64,000 nt of DNA, taken from assembly GCF_041146395.1 (NCBI RefSeq), contig NC_091008.1, positions 3,857,501 to 3,921,500 of the forward strand. Direction: 5' to 3'. Shown here in pieces: positions 1-16,860 of the stretch (the stretch's first letter is position 1; every line of letters starts with the position of its first letter). Made by a program: the position numbers and the translations under genes. Origin of the DNA: Eulemur rufifrons. Lineage: Eukaryota > Chordata > Mammalia > Primates > Lemuridae. The notes beneath the pieces were generated by a model. It searched no databases, was not told the DNA's origin, and saw only the letters and a program-made list of their open reading frames with translations.

Positions 1-2882
1 AAGTAAAGGTACATTTAGCTACAATTTCCTATTTTCCCTATGCATGGCAACTTTCGGGACACCCTGTGAAATCAATTGATGTCATAATGAGAAGGCACAA
101 AGCCCCATCCAACTAGACATGTTATGTAATTTTATGACTAAAATAACATTTTATTCAGAAATAGGAAACCCGTGTCTTTAGAGTCCAAGAAAGCATTACC
201 ATAAAGAGGGCATTCCAATTAGCCACCAATGATTTTTAGGTGATTCTATATTAAAAGTTTTGACCAGATATACATACCATAAAAGTAGGATTTGGCATGC
301 TGATGTGTGTGTGAATTTTTTCTTTAGAATTGCTACCATAAAAGAAAAAGATATGACTCAGATGCACACACCAGCCTTCCTGCTGTAACTAATCCCTCCA
401 GAGCTGGCTGAGTGGTGCGGGCCACGCTTCCTGCCTAAACCCGCCTCTGGGAGCTGAAGGCAGAACAAAAACAAAATAGAAATTCGCCAAAGAGCCTTTT
501 CATTATTTTTGAAGAATGCCAAAACTTGTTGTGGAATGATTGGAACATCAAAGTGTTTCCCTGTCGTTGTCTGTGTGTGGAACCCTGCTCATTCATGGTC
601 TTCATGGAAGGAGGACACAGGTCTTTTCAGGGAGCTTTTCAAGGAACCCCGACACTTCCCAGCAATGGGAAGGCACCGCAGGTTTGCAAAACCAGAGCAA
701 CTCAGACTCTTTCTCCTTGCAGGAGGAGTTAGTAACCTATAGAAATATTTTGAAATCTCAGTGGACTTTTTTTTTTTTTAAATTCAAGGAAAGCCCCTTT
801 AAAATAATCTGTTTAAAATATGAGGGTTTTTTTTCTTTCCCATTTTTCTTTAAAGATAAGAGGGATAAGGACTATAGATAATTCACATGGATCAAAGTGG
901 GTTGGTTTAGTTATCTGTTGTAAGGTTTTACTGGAATCTTTTACAAAAGCTTTTTGGTTAAGTCTTTTTAGGTCTCTTTTTTGCAACTCTAAGCTCTATG
1001 TTATTTATAATATTTTGACAAGGATTAGTGGAAGTGAGGTAAAGTGATAAACTTCCACATTGAAATAGTTTTCTTTCTGGCAAATTTGAGTTAAAATATC
1101 ACCGACCGTATTTGCACAGCCAGAATGTGCTGATTGAGTTCCATCCACCAGTGACTCCCAAGACCAGGTCTATCTTGGGGACAGAAGTCCATGGAAGACA
1201 TTTCACAAAAGAAAATCTTTTAGGCAAAGGACTCATTTGGTCTAAATGTGAATATTCCTAGTTCCCACCCAGACCACCACGATTCTACCACTGATTTGGT
1301 TTAGAATTTTTAGAAAGTTGAACCAAAACATGTTCAAGGATTATGTGACTCTACCATTTTGATTCTAAACCCCCTGGAAGACATATCAACAACCAATACA
1401 TTCAGGGCAATATGTGGCCTTCAAAGCCTATCATTCCAGAGAGACAGACTGTAGGACCTACTCACTTACTATACCCTGATTCTCACTTTTATAATAAAAA
1501 CATATATTTTGAACAAAAGAAATTCATCCTACAGTCACCCTTTCTCTCTAAGATGATCCTTCTCTAAGGAGTTTCAAAATCATTGAATTTTCCCTTTCAT
1601 TTTCCATTCTAGCTACCTGTAGGTGGTACTTAAATCAGCTCATTTCTAGTAGAAAAATAAATGTTATTTTTTTTCTATCTTAGGAAGCTGAACCTGTTTA
1701 GCGATTCTTTCTGTGGATAGTTTGGCCGGGGTGATTTTTGTTTCCCATAGAAGAATGTAACCAGTTGCGCGAATGGTGTGTTCTGGTCTGTGAGAATTAC
1801 CATAGCTCTTTAGTTTGTGAGTAACTAGGAAAACATAGTAATGTAGGTCTCTTCGTATTGTCCACTGGCTAGCTACACATCCATCTATCTACTTGCATGT
1901 CTTGATAGAATATCTGTTAATTGTTGTTCACTATTCACCAACTCAAGCATTTTTGTATTATTTATGCTGCACACTGCTCCCCAAATAATTTGGTGTGGCT
2001 GACACACATGGACATTTCAAAAAAATATATAAATACATGCCAATGTTTAGGGACTAAAGAAAGAAGAGGAAAAGAAGAGGTGTGACACCCTGGAGATCAA
2101 GGGTCACATCTTGGCCTATGAAACAAAATGTACTCAAGTATTTGTTGAAGAAATGAATAAACAGGAAAATTATACATGTAAGGGCAAATACATTGTTTGT
2201 CTCTAGTGTGTTCTGAGCCAACACACATAAAAGGATAAACCTAAGAAAATATGATTTTTTAAATTTTTCAAAGTCTTTTCTTCTCTAGATGAGCAGCATA
2301 GTAACTGAGGGGAGAGGATGAAGACAATTGTGCTGCCTCGGGCTTGGGGACATATTTTCTCTTTATTCCTAAGAATCTGCATGGACAGAACTTGCTAGAA
2401 ATCAAGTGAGAGATTGTAACTATTGTGAGAAATGCAAAAATGGCCACTGCTTACCAGTTTTTTATGCCCCAGTATGTCAAATAATGTGCCAGGTATGAAG
2501 TTCTTAATAATAACTTCTTAAAATTAAATGTCCAGAACTTGAATAATATTTAATTTCTGGATTAAAAAAAAATGCAAATTCCCTGACCAACGTGTCATTT
2601 TAGGCCTATGGAAGAATTGTCACAGTCGGTCCACCAGCCCGACATCCTTCAGGTAAAAGATTTGCCCTGTAGCATAAGAGGCAGTTTATCTTCCCTGATA
2701 TCAACCTCAAAATTTAAAGGTAGAGAAAAGACACCATAGATTCTAGGACTCATCTTTTGTTAGTTATCCATGAATCCATATAAACTTTAAAATTTTTATT
2801 TTCAGGAAAGATATTTTCAAATCCATCCACCTTTTCGAGCCCTAGAATATGATTAAGATGGTCTCCTTTGTGTACAGGCACT
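1..2882. other. Single-copy sequence, no recognised gene
   Basis: AT-rich sequence with no coding frame that looks real; the open frames around 509-1047 are short, overlap in several frames and have no recognisable domain. A moderately GC-rich patch lies at about 375-470. I recognise no interspersed repeat family here. Non-coding function cannot be judged from one sequence. Confidence 0.5.
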
Positions 2883-2908
2883 CACACACACACACACACA
2901 CACACACA
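2883..2908. repeat. (CA)n microsatellite
   Basis: Thirteen uninterrupted CA units, followed by a more degenerate CA/TG-rich stretch to about 3050. Likely length-polymorphic. Confidence 0.95.
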
Positions 2909-3973
2909 TAACACAATGCAGACAGAGCGTGTCTGAGTGCCTGTGTGTTCATATATCATCACGCCTCTTTGCATATCCAGGTTAGCCGAATGTACCCCTG
3001 CATGTATGCGCACGAACTCACACGCAAACACTGTCGCAGACACACCCACGCGCTCTTCCAATTGTCATCTTGGGCCTTGCACCTTACTGTTTCCCAACTC
3101 TCATGGCCTCAAGCATAAACATACCTTTCCCCCCGTTTACTGATTTACTCTTCCCCAGATAAACATTATCTTGTGACCGTGACCTGCTTGCTCCTCTGGT
3201 CAGCTTTGCCAACCAGGGGAATTGTGGCCACCTGCGGTCTGGATCTGGGGTAAAGTATCATTTCCCAGTGGTAAAGGTTAGCACGCGCACACAGGAAGGT
3301 GACACTCCAGAACAGTCCACTGGGTATCTGGAGCCGACAGATGTCACTCTGCATGTTTTAAGCTTAATGACTTCTCCCACCACGTAAAGATTATAATGTT
3401 TCATTTCTCAGTGAACTTAAATGAAAGCCTACTATTTGAGCAAGAATCTCGTGTCTCCAGGGAAAACAAATCAATACCAGTTCTCTAGTTTCAATACTTA
3501 CAGTAAGTGCATATTTCTCATGCTTTATTTACAGAGGCGTCGTCTCTTTAATGAATAAGTCCCGGTGCTTACTAAAATTCAGCAGGGGCAGCCTAAATCT
3601 GTAAGACCTTTGGGAAGTCAAGGTTTCCACACAGAGATCGTGCGCGCATTTTGCTTGCATTATATTCAATTAACAAATCAAGAAATAGGGTTGAAAATAT
3701 GTATACCATTGATGACCACAAAATGTCTGTATTACAGCTCATGTGCTTGGGCTGAAGGTTATTGCATGCAGAGAATGCCTGGCACCAACTTGCTTTTTTC
3801 TGATACTATGACAGTATGAATTATCATATATCTACAGGAAAAAAAAAGATTGTTCACTCGAAAGGGATACATTTAACCCTTGCAGTCTAAGAACTTTCAC
3901 ACTATTGCCTAGAAAAAATACTGTAACCATTGACGTTGACCGTGTTTAAAACCTCTCTCACTAGGAAGACATC
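2909..3973. other. Single-copy sequence, no recognised gene
   Basis: Mixed-composition sequence with a few CpGs (about 3000-3060 and 3280-3300). Short open frames (up to 84 codons) have no recognisable domain and no splice or start context I would trust. Confidence 0.45.
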
Positions 3974-3987
3974 TTTTTTTGTTATTT
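3974..3987. repeat. Alu target-site duplication, left copy
   Basis: A 14-base sequence, seven T then GTTATTT, is repeated exactly at 4320-4333 on the other side of the Alu. It is the footprint of L1-mediated insertion. The exact inner edge is blurred because the Alu poly(A) tail reads as T here. Confidence 0.8.
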
Positions 3988-9582
<5,595 letters not shown>

Positions 9583-9615
<33 letters not shown>

Positions 9616-9617
9616 TT
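9583..9617. repeat. (TC)n microsatellite with T run
   Basis: About twelve TC units followed by an eleven-base T run. Simple low-complexity DNA. Confidence 0.95.
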
Positions 9618-10784
9618 GCCTAGGGCATTAGAAATATTTGCCTTCAATTATGATAGCCACAAGATGGCAGTAATTCCTTATTAAATGGACAATCGCCTGT
9701 GTCCTGGATAGCTGGGGAGAAACTGATTTCTGGGACGAGAGAGGTAGGAAAATAAAGAGAAGGACCCCTTGGGTTAAGGGTGAAACTAAAATGGTGCAAA
9801 GGTTTGAAATAATAGGAGAGACCTAACATAGAGTGAAATTCGTTTTATCCTGATATCTTTAGGTTTTCAGATGGCAGAAATTTCAGATGAAGATGGTGTC
9901 ATTAATCAGAGTGATCCTCTAGAAAGCAATATTATAAAATGACGACAGTGGAATAATCTGGGGATGTGACTAGTTTTATTTATATGTGTAGTAATTAATT
10001 TCCCTGTGACTATGGAGTCTTAGGCTTGTTTTGGCAGGTTTAATCCCTGGCTCTCATGTGATGGTGTGGCATTAATGACAGTGATTGTAGGTGACAGTTA
10101 GATAGTCAGAGATGACTCACTGTAAAAATGGTCCTGTGCCCCTGAAATAAAATATTAATTCAGAACAAAATAACTGGTAACAAAAAATGCATAATTAGAT
10201 GTTCTAACATTATGATTGCTGTAGAATGTTCTGTGCTTGGGAACAGACCATATTTCAAGGTAGCACTGGTGTGCACAGGAGTGTAGACAGCACAGCAAAT
10301 TTGAAAATAATACCTTTTTTCTATTTATTCTCTACAAATGGCTTCAATTGGCAAAGTGATGTTTATTTTTGTAAATGTTAGCCAACATGGATAAGACATT
10401 TAGAAATTTGAGATTTAGAAATATATTTTTAAAAATTATGTGAAGCAGATTTAATTGCACAACAGCAAAAAAGGTAACGGAAGCAATGGGTTAGAAAGTT
10501 ATTCATCACAGAGTTTGAAAGGGTGAATATGGCTAAGGTCTGAAAAATAACACATAAAATTAATACTTTTTACTATCAACTTGAATTGAGTTTTACACAG
10601 TTCATGGAAAGGAATTTTATTCATTTTTGTCTATAGGCACAGGGTCTATTTTAGCTCCATTTTGTATCAGTAATCTCTGATTTCCTGCTATTTTTTATAA
10701 TTCTTTTTGTAACATTTCAGGGTTGTGATAGATTTTTTCTGTGTCTACACATGAAAAGTAAAGAGTCAGAAGATTTACGCTGAT
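9618..10784. other. Single-copy AT-rich sequence
   Basis: No recognised repeat family or coding frame. Only a 61-codon minus-strand frame (9644-9829) is present, without features. Confidence 0.45.
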
Positions 10785-11038
10785 ACTTCAACCTTAAAAT
10801 ATTATTACTGGGTACTGTATTGTACACCTGAAATTTGCTGAGAGTAGATCTTAAGTGTTCTCTCTCCCTCACACACACACATGCACACACACAATAACTA
10901 TTCGAGGAGATGGATGGGTTAATTAACTTGATTGTGGTATTTATTTCACATTGTATATATATATATCAAAACATCACACTGTTCAGCTTAAGTATATACA
11001 ATTTTATGTGCCAATTATACCTCAATAAAGGTAGAAAA
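10785..11038 (+). mobile_element. L1M-type LINE, 3' UTR end
   Basis: The stretch contains the conserved 3' end of older mammalian L1 (L1MA/L1MB class): GTACACCTGAAATTT, a 'gagagtagatcttaagtgttct' type block, 'tgattgtggtatttatttcaca', 'tatatcaaaacatcacactgtt' and the terminal TTATACCTCAATAAAG. The coding part is absent, as in a severely 5'-truncated insertion. A CA/ATGCACA microsatellite (10870-10893) has grown inside it. Family rank is from memory of the consensus. Confidence 0.85.
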
Positions 11039-12371
11039 ATGTTACTACTGAAAATAGCTCAGTAATTTGAACAAAAAGGTGTTTTGACAACTAATCCTTA
11101 TTATTTTGACTCAATTTGTTTGCATTATATATTTTGCTAGCATAAATTCAATAACTGAGAAAAATATTTTTTCTATTTTTTATCCCAAATTATACAAAAT
11201 GGCCATTTCTAAGAGCAGTTTAATGAATTTAATTGAATTCCTTATTTTAAATACATAGGCAGAAGTTATATTTATTGCATATAAATATGTGATATTAAAT
11301 ATATGTTTACAACTGTCTCCATTGCATATTAAATCCATTGTTTTCTTATTTGGAGCTGGGGTCAAAGCAGACGTGCAGTTATCATAGCGCAGGGACTGGA
11401 GGGTTTGGTCACATTTGCTTCATGTAATCTATCTTTAAACTATGTTTGAAAAGAGAGAGACTTTATTGGGAGAGAGAAATAGGTGGTTGAGTGAGCCTGT
11501 GTTTCTTTTATCTATTTATAAACATTGGTTTATTTATGATATGATAATATTTTAGAATATAGCTTTGAAAATTCCAGAAATACTAGAAAAATTAATTTCC
11601 CCCGAGAAGTGGACACTGCTGAAGCCATGAGACTTTCAATGAGAAAGTGAAGACTCATAATTTAGATTTTTTTTCTCAAAAACCCTTTCAATTATAATCA
11701 TCAAAGCCTTTAAAATATATGAGTAGATTATAACATTGGAAACTACAGATTTTCCTGATCAACTAGGAAGTTATTTAAAATATATTAAACTATTATTTAT
11801 CATGGCATAAAGGAACTGCATAGCATATACCTTATACATATAGCCAACACTTACACTTGACTATAGTAACAAAATGCAATACTGCTAAGCAATCATTATT
11901 TGAATGAAATAGGCAGTCAAAGAGAATTAGTAATTCTGATAGCTCAAAGATTGGAGATTTTTGAAAGAACACATTCTTTAATTAAAGATAAAAATAGAGA
12001 AAATAACTACATTTGTAGTTTTAATTGTTTATTTCAGTTTGAAAAAATTACACTGCATGTGGGAAATTGGAATTGCCATAGAAAATATGGCAAATTTGTT
12101 TGCCTTGTAAAGAAAACTAGTAGCATTCAGTTATAAGAAATGACTGTTTACCTTGAGCTTGTTCTAACCATACCAAATAATTTTTTCTTTGAGAGTAGAA
12201 TTGTAATAATGACCTGATTGAAAGAGGGTATGACTGCCCCAATTATCCAGCCTTAAACATTTATCCTACAATGTTCTGAATATTTAAAGTATTATATTGA
12301 TTTAAATTATCTGCATGATTGGATTGCTTCTTCTCTTATCTGTAAGTGCTAGCTATATGACCCTTTAACAC
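11039..12371. other. AT-rich single-copy sequence
   Basis: Very AT-rich with many short TA/TTTA motifs. I recognise no repeat or gene; the 78-codon frame at 11900-12136 is lysine/isoleucine-rich, as chance frames in AT-rich DNA are. Confidence 0.45.
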
Positions 12372-12482
12372 AGCAATAAATATTTATCAAGCATTTTCTA
12401 TACACTGGTCTAGGAATTTAGAATATAACAGTGAACAAAATACAAAAGGTTACAGACTTTGTAAGACATACATTCTAATTGA
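12372..12482 (-). mobile_element. L2 LINE 3' end, left fragment
   Basis: Reading on the plus strand, the sequence shows the reverse of the L2 3' end: 'aataaatatttatcaagca', 'ctatacactggtctagg', 'acagtgaacaaaataca' and 'agacatacattctaattgag'. L2 is an ancient CR1-clade LINE, inactive in placental mammals. The L2 sequence is interrupted at about 12483 by the rearranged L1 and appears to resume near 14840. Confidence 0.8.
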
Positions 12483-13599
12483 GAAAAAAAATAAGAAAGG
12501 TCTTTGATTTGGTTCTCAGTTTGACTGTTGTTGGCATATAGGAATGTTACTGATTTGTCTACATTGATTTCGTAACCTGAGATTTTGCTGAATTTGTTTA
12601 TCAATTCTAGTAGTCTCATGGCAGAATCTTTGGGGTTTTCTAGGTATAAGATCATATTGTCAGCAAAGAGCGATAGTTTGACCTCTTTTGCCCCCATTTG
12701 GATGCCCTTGATTTCCTTCTCTTGTCTGACTGCTCTAGCTAGGACTGCTCTAGCTAGCACTATGTTGAATAGAAGTGGTGATAGAAGACAAACTTGTCTA
12801 GTTCCAGTTCTAAGAAGGAATGCTTTCAATTTTTCCCTGTGTAGTATGATGTTGGCTGTGGGTTTTTCATATATGGCTTTTATCATTTTCAGGTAAGTCC
12901 CGTCTATGCCTATTTTGTTAAGTGTTCTTATCATAAAAGGGTGCTGAATTTTGTCAAATGCTTTCTCTGCATCTACTGAGAGGATCATATGGTCTTTATT
13001 TTGACATCTGTTTATGTGGTGAATTACATTAATAGATTTGCATATGTTGAACCATCTCTGCATCTCTGGAATGAAGCTCACTTGGTTGTGATGGATTATT
13101 TTTTTGATAAGCACCTGAATTTGGTTTGATAGGATTTTGTTGAGATTTTTTGCATCTGTATTCATAAAGGATGTTGGTCTTTAGTTTTCTTTGTTTTGTT
13201 GTGTTCTTCCCTGGTTTTGGTATCACGGTGATGTTAGCTTCATAAAATCTGTTGGGGAGGATTTCTTCCTTCTCAATGTTTTGGAATAATTTCTGCAGGA
13301 TAGGCACCAGTTCTTTGTAGGTCTGGTAGAATTCAGGTGTGAAACCATCTGGTCAGAGACTTTTTTTTTTTTTTAGGAAGTATTTTTATTGCTGCTTCAA
13401 TTTTAGTACTTGATATTGGTCTGTTCAGGAATTCTATTTCTTCCTGATAGAACCTAGGGAGGCTGTGTGCTTCTAAGAATTTGTCCATTTCTCCACATTT
13501 TCAAGTTTATGTGCATAGAGGTTTTTACAGTATTCATAGATGATATTTTGTATTTCCATAGTATGAGTTGTAATTTCTCTTTTTTCATTCCTGATTGAG
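12483..13599 (-). mobile_element. L1 LINE, inverted 5' portion (twin priming)
   Basis: Minus-strand translation gives the middle of L1 ORF2. Landmarks are [10 protein letters not shown] (about 13205-13235), [13 protein letters not shown] and [12 protein letters not shown] (about 12625-12670), ending at [10 protein letters not shown] near 12497. This is the reverse transcriptase (RT) palm and following region. The adjoining plus-strand segment starts at [15 protein letters not shown], which follows directly in L1 ORF2, so the two parts form one L1 whose 5' part is inverted. That is the product of twin priming. A frameshift near 13170-13195 and the D-to-N change in the FADD box make it non-functional. 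Confidence 0.93.
12497..13307 (-). pseudogene. L1 ORF2 fragment, reverse transcriptase domain (decayed)
   Basis: Two overlapping frames encode RT-domain sequence. The frame starting at 13165 carries the palm motifs up to the FADD box at its residues 167-170, read here as F-A-D-N: codon 12656-12658 is AAT on the minus strand. The second aspartate of this box is required for catalysis in L1 RTs, so the copy could not polymerise. An in-frame 15-bp tandem duplication (12728-12757) doubles the residues LARAV before RQEKEI. A frameshift separates the IPKPGK segment (frame starting at 13307) from the rest. Confidence 0.9.
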
Positions 13600-14675
13600 C
13601 TTAAAATACCTAGGAATACATTTAACTAAGGAGGTGAAAGATCTCTACAGGGAGAATTACAAAACACTAAGGAAGGAAATAGCAGGGGACCCAAACAGGT
13701 GGAAAACCATACCATGCTCATGGGTCAGCAGAATCAACATTGTTAAAATGTCTATACTACCCAAAGTGAGCTACAGATTCAATGCAATCCCATTAAAATA
13801 CCAACATAATTTTTCACAGATCTAGCAAAAATAATTCTACACTTCTTTTGGAACCACAGAAGACCCCATATAGCAAAAGCAATCTTAAGCAAAAAGAACA
13901 AATTGGGAGGCATCAATTTATCAGACTTCAAGCTATACTGCAAAGCTATAATAAATAAAACAGCAAGATACTGGCACAAGAACGGAGACATAGACCAATG
14001 GAACCGAACTGAGAGCCCAGATATAAAACCATCCTCATATAGCCATCTAATCTTTGACAAGGCAGACAAAAACATACACTGGGGAAAAGAATCTTCATTC
14101 AATAAATGGTGCTGGGAAAACTGGATAGCCACATGTAGAAGACTGAAACAGAATCTGCACCTCTCACCTCTCACAAAACTCAACTCACAGTGGATAACAG
14201 ACTTAAACCTAAGGCATGAAACTATAAGAATTCTAGAAGAAAATGTTGGAAAAACTCTTATAGACATTGGCCTAGGCAAAGAATTTATGAGGAAGACTCC
14301 AAAGGCAATCACAGCAACAACAAAAATAAATAAATGGGACCTGATTAAATTAAAAAGCTTCTGCACAGCCACAAAAACTGTCATGAAAGCAAACGGACAA
14401 GCTACAGAATGGGAGAAAATAGTCACACAGTACACAACTGATAAAGTGCTGATAACTAGAATCTATATAGAACTCACGAAAATCAGCAAAAAAAAAATCA
14501 AACAAAACATGAGCAAAGGACATGAACAGAAACTTTTCAAAAGAAGATAGACTAATGGCTAACAAACATATGAAAAATGTTTGTAACCTATTGTTACAAA
14601 CCTATTGTTTGTAAGACAATATATGTAACCTAAACATTTGTATCCTCATAATATGCTGAAATTAAAAAAAATATA
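13600..14675 (+). mobile_element. L1 LINE, 3' portion of the twin-primed copy
   Basis: Plus-strand translation continues L1 ORF2 from [15 protein letters not shown] through [29 protein letters not shown]-like and [20 protein letters not shown], a nearly open 215-codon frame at 13903-14550. The element then jumps at about 14577 from ORF2 to the last bases of the 3' UTR (AACATTTGTATCCTC at 14633, A-rich end at 14662-14670). Compared with the copy at 25.6-27.2 kb, roughly 0.7 kb (ORF2 C-terminal end plus most of the 3' UTR) is missing and a short hairpin-forming filler lies at the joint. I could not define target-site duplications. Confidence 0.93.
13903..14550 (+). pseudogene. L1 ORF2 fragment, post-RT region
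   Basis: A 215-codon open frame with the conserved L1 ORF2 sequence between the RT and the cysteine-rich C-terminal motif: '[12 protein letters not shown]', '[17 protein letters not shown]', '[12 protein letters not shown]', '[16 protein letters not shown]'. The C-terminal CCHC-like region is missing because of the internal deletion. No independent function is expected. Confidence 0.9.
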
Positions 14676-14689
14676 TACAAACACTAAAC

Positions 14690-14815
14690 GTCTACCGAGG
14701 TGGATGTGGACCTCTCAAAAATTGTTACAAAATCTATTTAATTACCTAGAGCTGTTCCTGGCATTAAATTTTAATAAATATGCACTCAATGAATGAATAC
14801 ATTTATTTGAATAAA
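14690..14815 (+). repeat. Possible old LINE2/MIR 3' end
   Basis: The words CTGTTCCTGGCATTAAA and TGCACTCAATGAATGAATA resemble the shared terminal sequence of L2 and MIR (gtgcctggca...ctcaataaat...gaatgaat). The match is short and degraded. Confidence 0.4.
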
Positions 14816-14819
14816 TATG

Positions 14820-15175
14820 TTTTGAATTAATAAAAAAGCAATAAGAAATAAATATTAATAAGTAAATTATAAAGTGTGATAGTAGGATAAGAGCTAAGAG
14901 AAAAAGGAAGAAAAATAGAGCATGATGAGAGACATTGAGAACATGGGGATGAGAGTGCAGTCTGCGGTCTTAAATAAGATGTCATGGCAGACTCTATTAG
15001 TTTAGGAATTGGGCAAAAGCATTAACCTAATTGTAGCAACAATAATTACAGTTATAACAACTAATGTGGAAGCCATGGACAGAACACTGTGAGAGTGTTG
15101 GTGTACTCGAAGGTCAGGGAATGTTCCTCTACGTAATTGACGTTTAAGCTGAGGCTTGACGGATAAGACCTGAAA
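14820..15175 (-). mobile_element. L2 LINE, right fragment (continuation)
   Basis: Reading the plus strand, 'aagtaaattataaagtgtgatagtagg' and 'aaggtcagggaatgttcctct...gacgtttaagctgaggcttga' match the reverse of the last part of L2 ORF2 and its 3' UTR. Orientation and order fit the fragment at 12372-12482, so the L1 probably inserted into this L2. The middle (about 15000-15100) does not match well. Confidence 0.6.
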
Positions 15176-16464
15176 TGACCTTGAGTTTTATTGTTTAACA
15201 CTCTGGTCTTTCACCCCCATCTTGGAGAACTCTGGCGCATTAGTGAAAGTATGACCTGCCCGCTCACTGCTTTGAAGGAGTCAGCATTATTGCTTTAGTT
15301 CTGCAACACAAAAGGAAAACCAAAATGAAATCCCAAAGCTTCCGACGCCATTCCCCAAAGGCCATTTAATATGGTCTGGACAACTTCGAGGCTTGGATTT
15401 GTGTTGGATTATTGCCAGGCAAATGTGGTAGAAGTTTTCTGCTTGCCACATAAAGGCTGCTTTATCCCTGTTCTCATTGGGCTGACATTAAGGAAGGGAG
15501 GATTTGTAGGCGCTACACAGGTTCCCAAGGGGAAGGTCAAGACAGAAGGAGGCAGGTGAACTGAAGGAATCATGAGCAACATGAATCATGCTCTTCTCTC
15601 AGACTCTGGCTTTTATCGGGTGGAGACTAATGATCAAACAGACCATCATTCCAACTTTGCTGTGACCCACTCTCACCCTCAAACTGCCCTTCTTTAGAGT
15701 GAGATGTTTAAACAACAGAAATGGAAACAAATTCTATACCACGACATAATACACATATCCACCTCGTTGAACATAATGGGTAGGACTCGGGGAAGGAGAG
15801 ATGGATTTGCAAGGTTGTGGGTTTCCTGTGTAAATAAAATCTTTGGAAATGAGGCAACACATCAGCAGGAAGAAATACAGTTTTCAATACTAAGTCAATG
15901 AGGAAATCATCCAGAAGATGTGCAGGAAAAAGGTCTAGGAAGCACTTAGCATTTTACAAGGATCTAATATAGACGTTCTCAGAGAAGGGTCATCAAAATG
16001 AAAACAGAGAACGAGGTTGGAGAACACCACCAAAGGGACCAGGTAGAAGAAGGAGATTGTTTAACCCCCACCAGTAGCAGTCTGATATCCAATGCTTCTT
16101 TCTTCTTCTTTTCCTTCTCTTCTCCTTTTCCCCTCACTCTCTTCCTCTTCTCTTTCATTTTCCTTTTCTGATAGGAGAGAGTAGGGAGAAGCAGGAAGGA
16201 TATCTGTTGATTCGGGGGTGGGGGGGTTAAGTGGAGGAGCCTGGGGACACCAGGATGGGGTGACATTGGCAGCTACCTAACAAGTTCTGCTTTCCAGCCA
16301 CAAGGCTCACGACTTGCAGAAAGCACGGGAAAGACAGCAGATTAGTTGCAGCCAGCCTAGGTAACACTGCAAAACAAAGTTCTTCCTCCGCCTCGAATAT
16401 TCTTTTCTGAATCCCTCTGCTATACCCTGTGTCCTCTCCTAACTTTGCCTGTGCCCGGCACACT
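15176..16464. other. Single-copy sequence with a polypyrimidine tract
   Basis: No recognised gene or repeat apart from the polypyrimidine tract at 16095-16168. The longest frames (15371-15559, 15979-16266) have no domain features. Confidence 0.45.
16095..16168. repeat. Polypyrimidine tract (TTC/TTCC-rich)
   Basis: About 74 bases almost entirely C/T on the plus strand. The long purine/pyrimidine asymmetry could adopt triplex (H-DNA) form, which is a general property of such tracts and not shown here. Confidence 0.85.
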
Positions 16465-16668
16465 TTCTGGTTTGAGCGATGATCCTTGGACAGCTCTCTG
16501 ACCTTGGATATGTTATTCTATTTCTCTGCACCTCTGTCTCCTTACTTGTGAAATGTGAATAATAATTGTATCTAAGTCGCAGAGTTGTGAGAGTTAAATA
16601 GCATAAATAATGTTTTTGCATGGTACTAAGTGCTTCAAAAACGTTAACTGTTGTTATTATTATTGACA
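16465..16668 (+). mobile_element. MIR SINE
   Basis: Matches the MIR core and 3' region: 'tctctgaccttggatatgtta', 'ctctgcacctctgtctccttacttgtgaaatgtgaataataat', 'gcagagttgtgagagttaaata', 'tactaagtgcttcaaaaacgtta' and a terminal TTATTATTATTG. MIR is a tRNA-derived SINE that used the L2 machinery and stopped moving before the placental radiation. Confidence 0.9.
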
Positions 16669-16699
16669 TGATTATTTATTCTTGTCGCCTTTTATCTAT

Positions 16700-16860
16700 A
16701 TGAAATTCAGAGCATTCATTGAGTGGCGTGTCAAGCACAGCGTTAGGTTTTGGGCATTTTGAGAATAGAAGGGTGACCAAGACATAACTCTTAACCTCAC
16801 AAGTCTCTTAGTGTAATATAGGGAAGTTGCTATAGAATGTAACAATTGCTTTAAAAGATA
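16700..16860 (-). mobile_element. L2 LINE 3' end
   Basis: Plus-strand words 'attcattgagtggcgtgtcaagcacag', 'tagaagggtgaccaagacataac' and 'cttaacctcacaagtctctta' correspond to the reversed L2 3' UTR. Degraded, with no coding capacity. Confidence 0.7.

Noticed and set aside
2883..3050. CA/TG-rich region as Z-DNA regulatory element
   Set aside because: A simple microsatellite with a degenerate flank explains it; nothing specific supports regulation.
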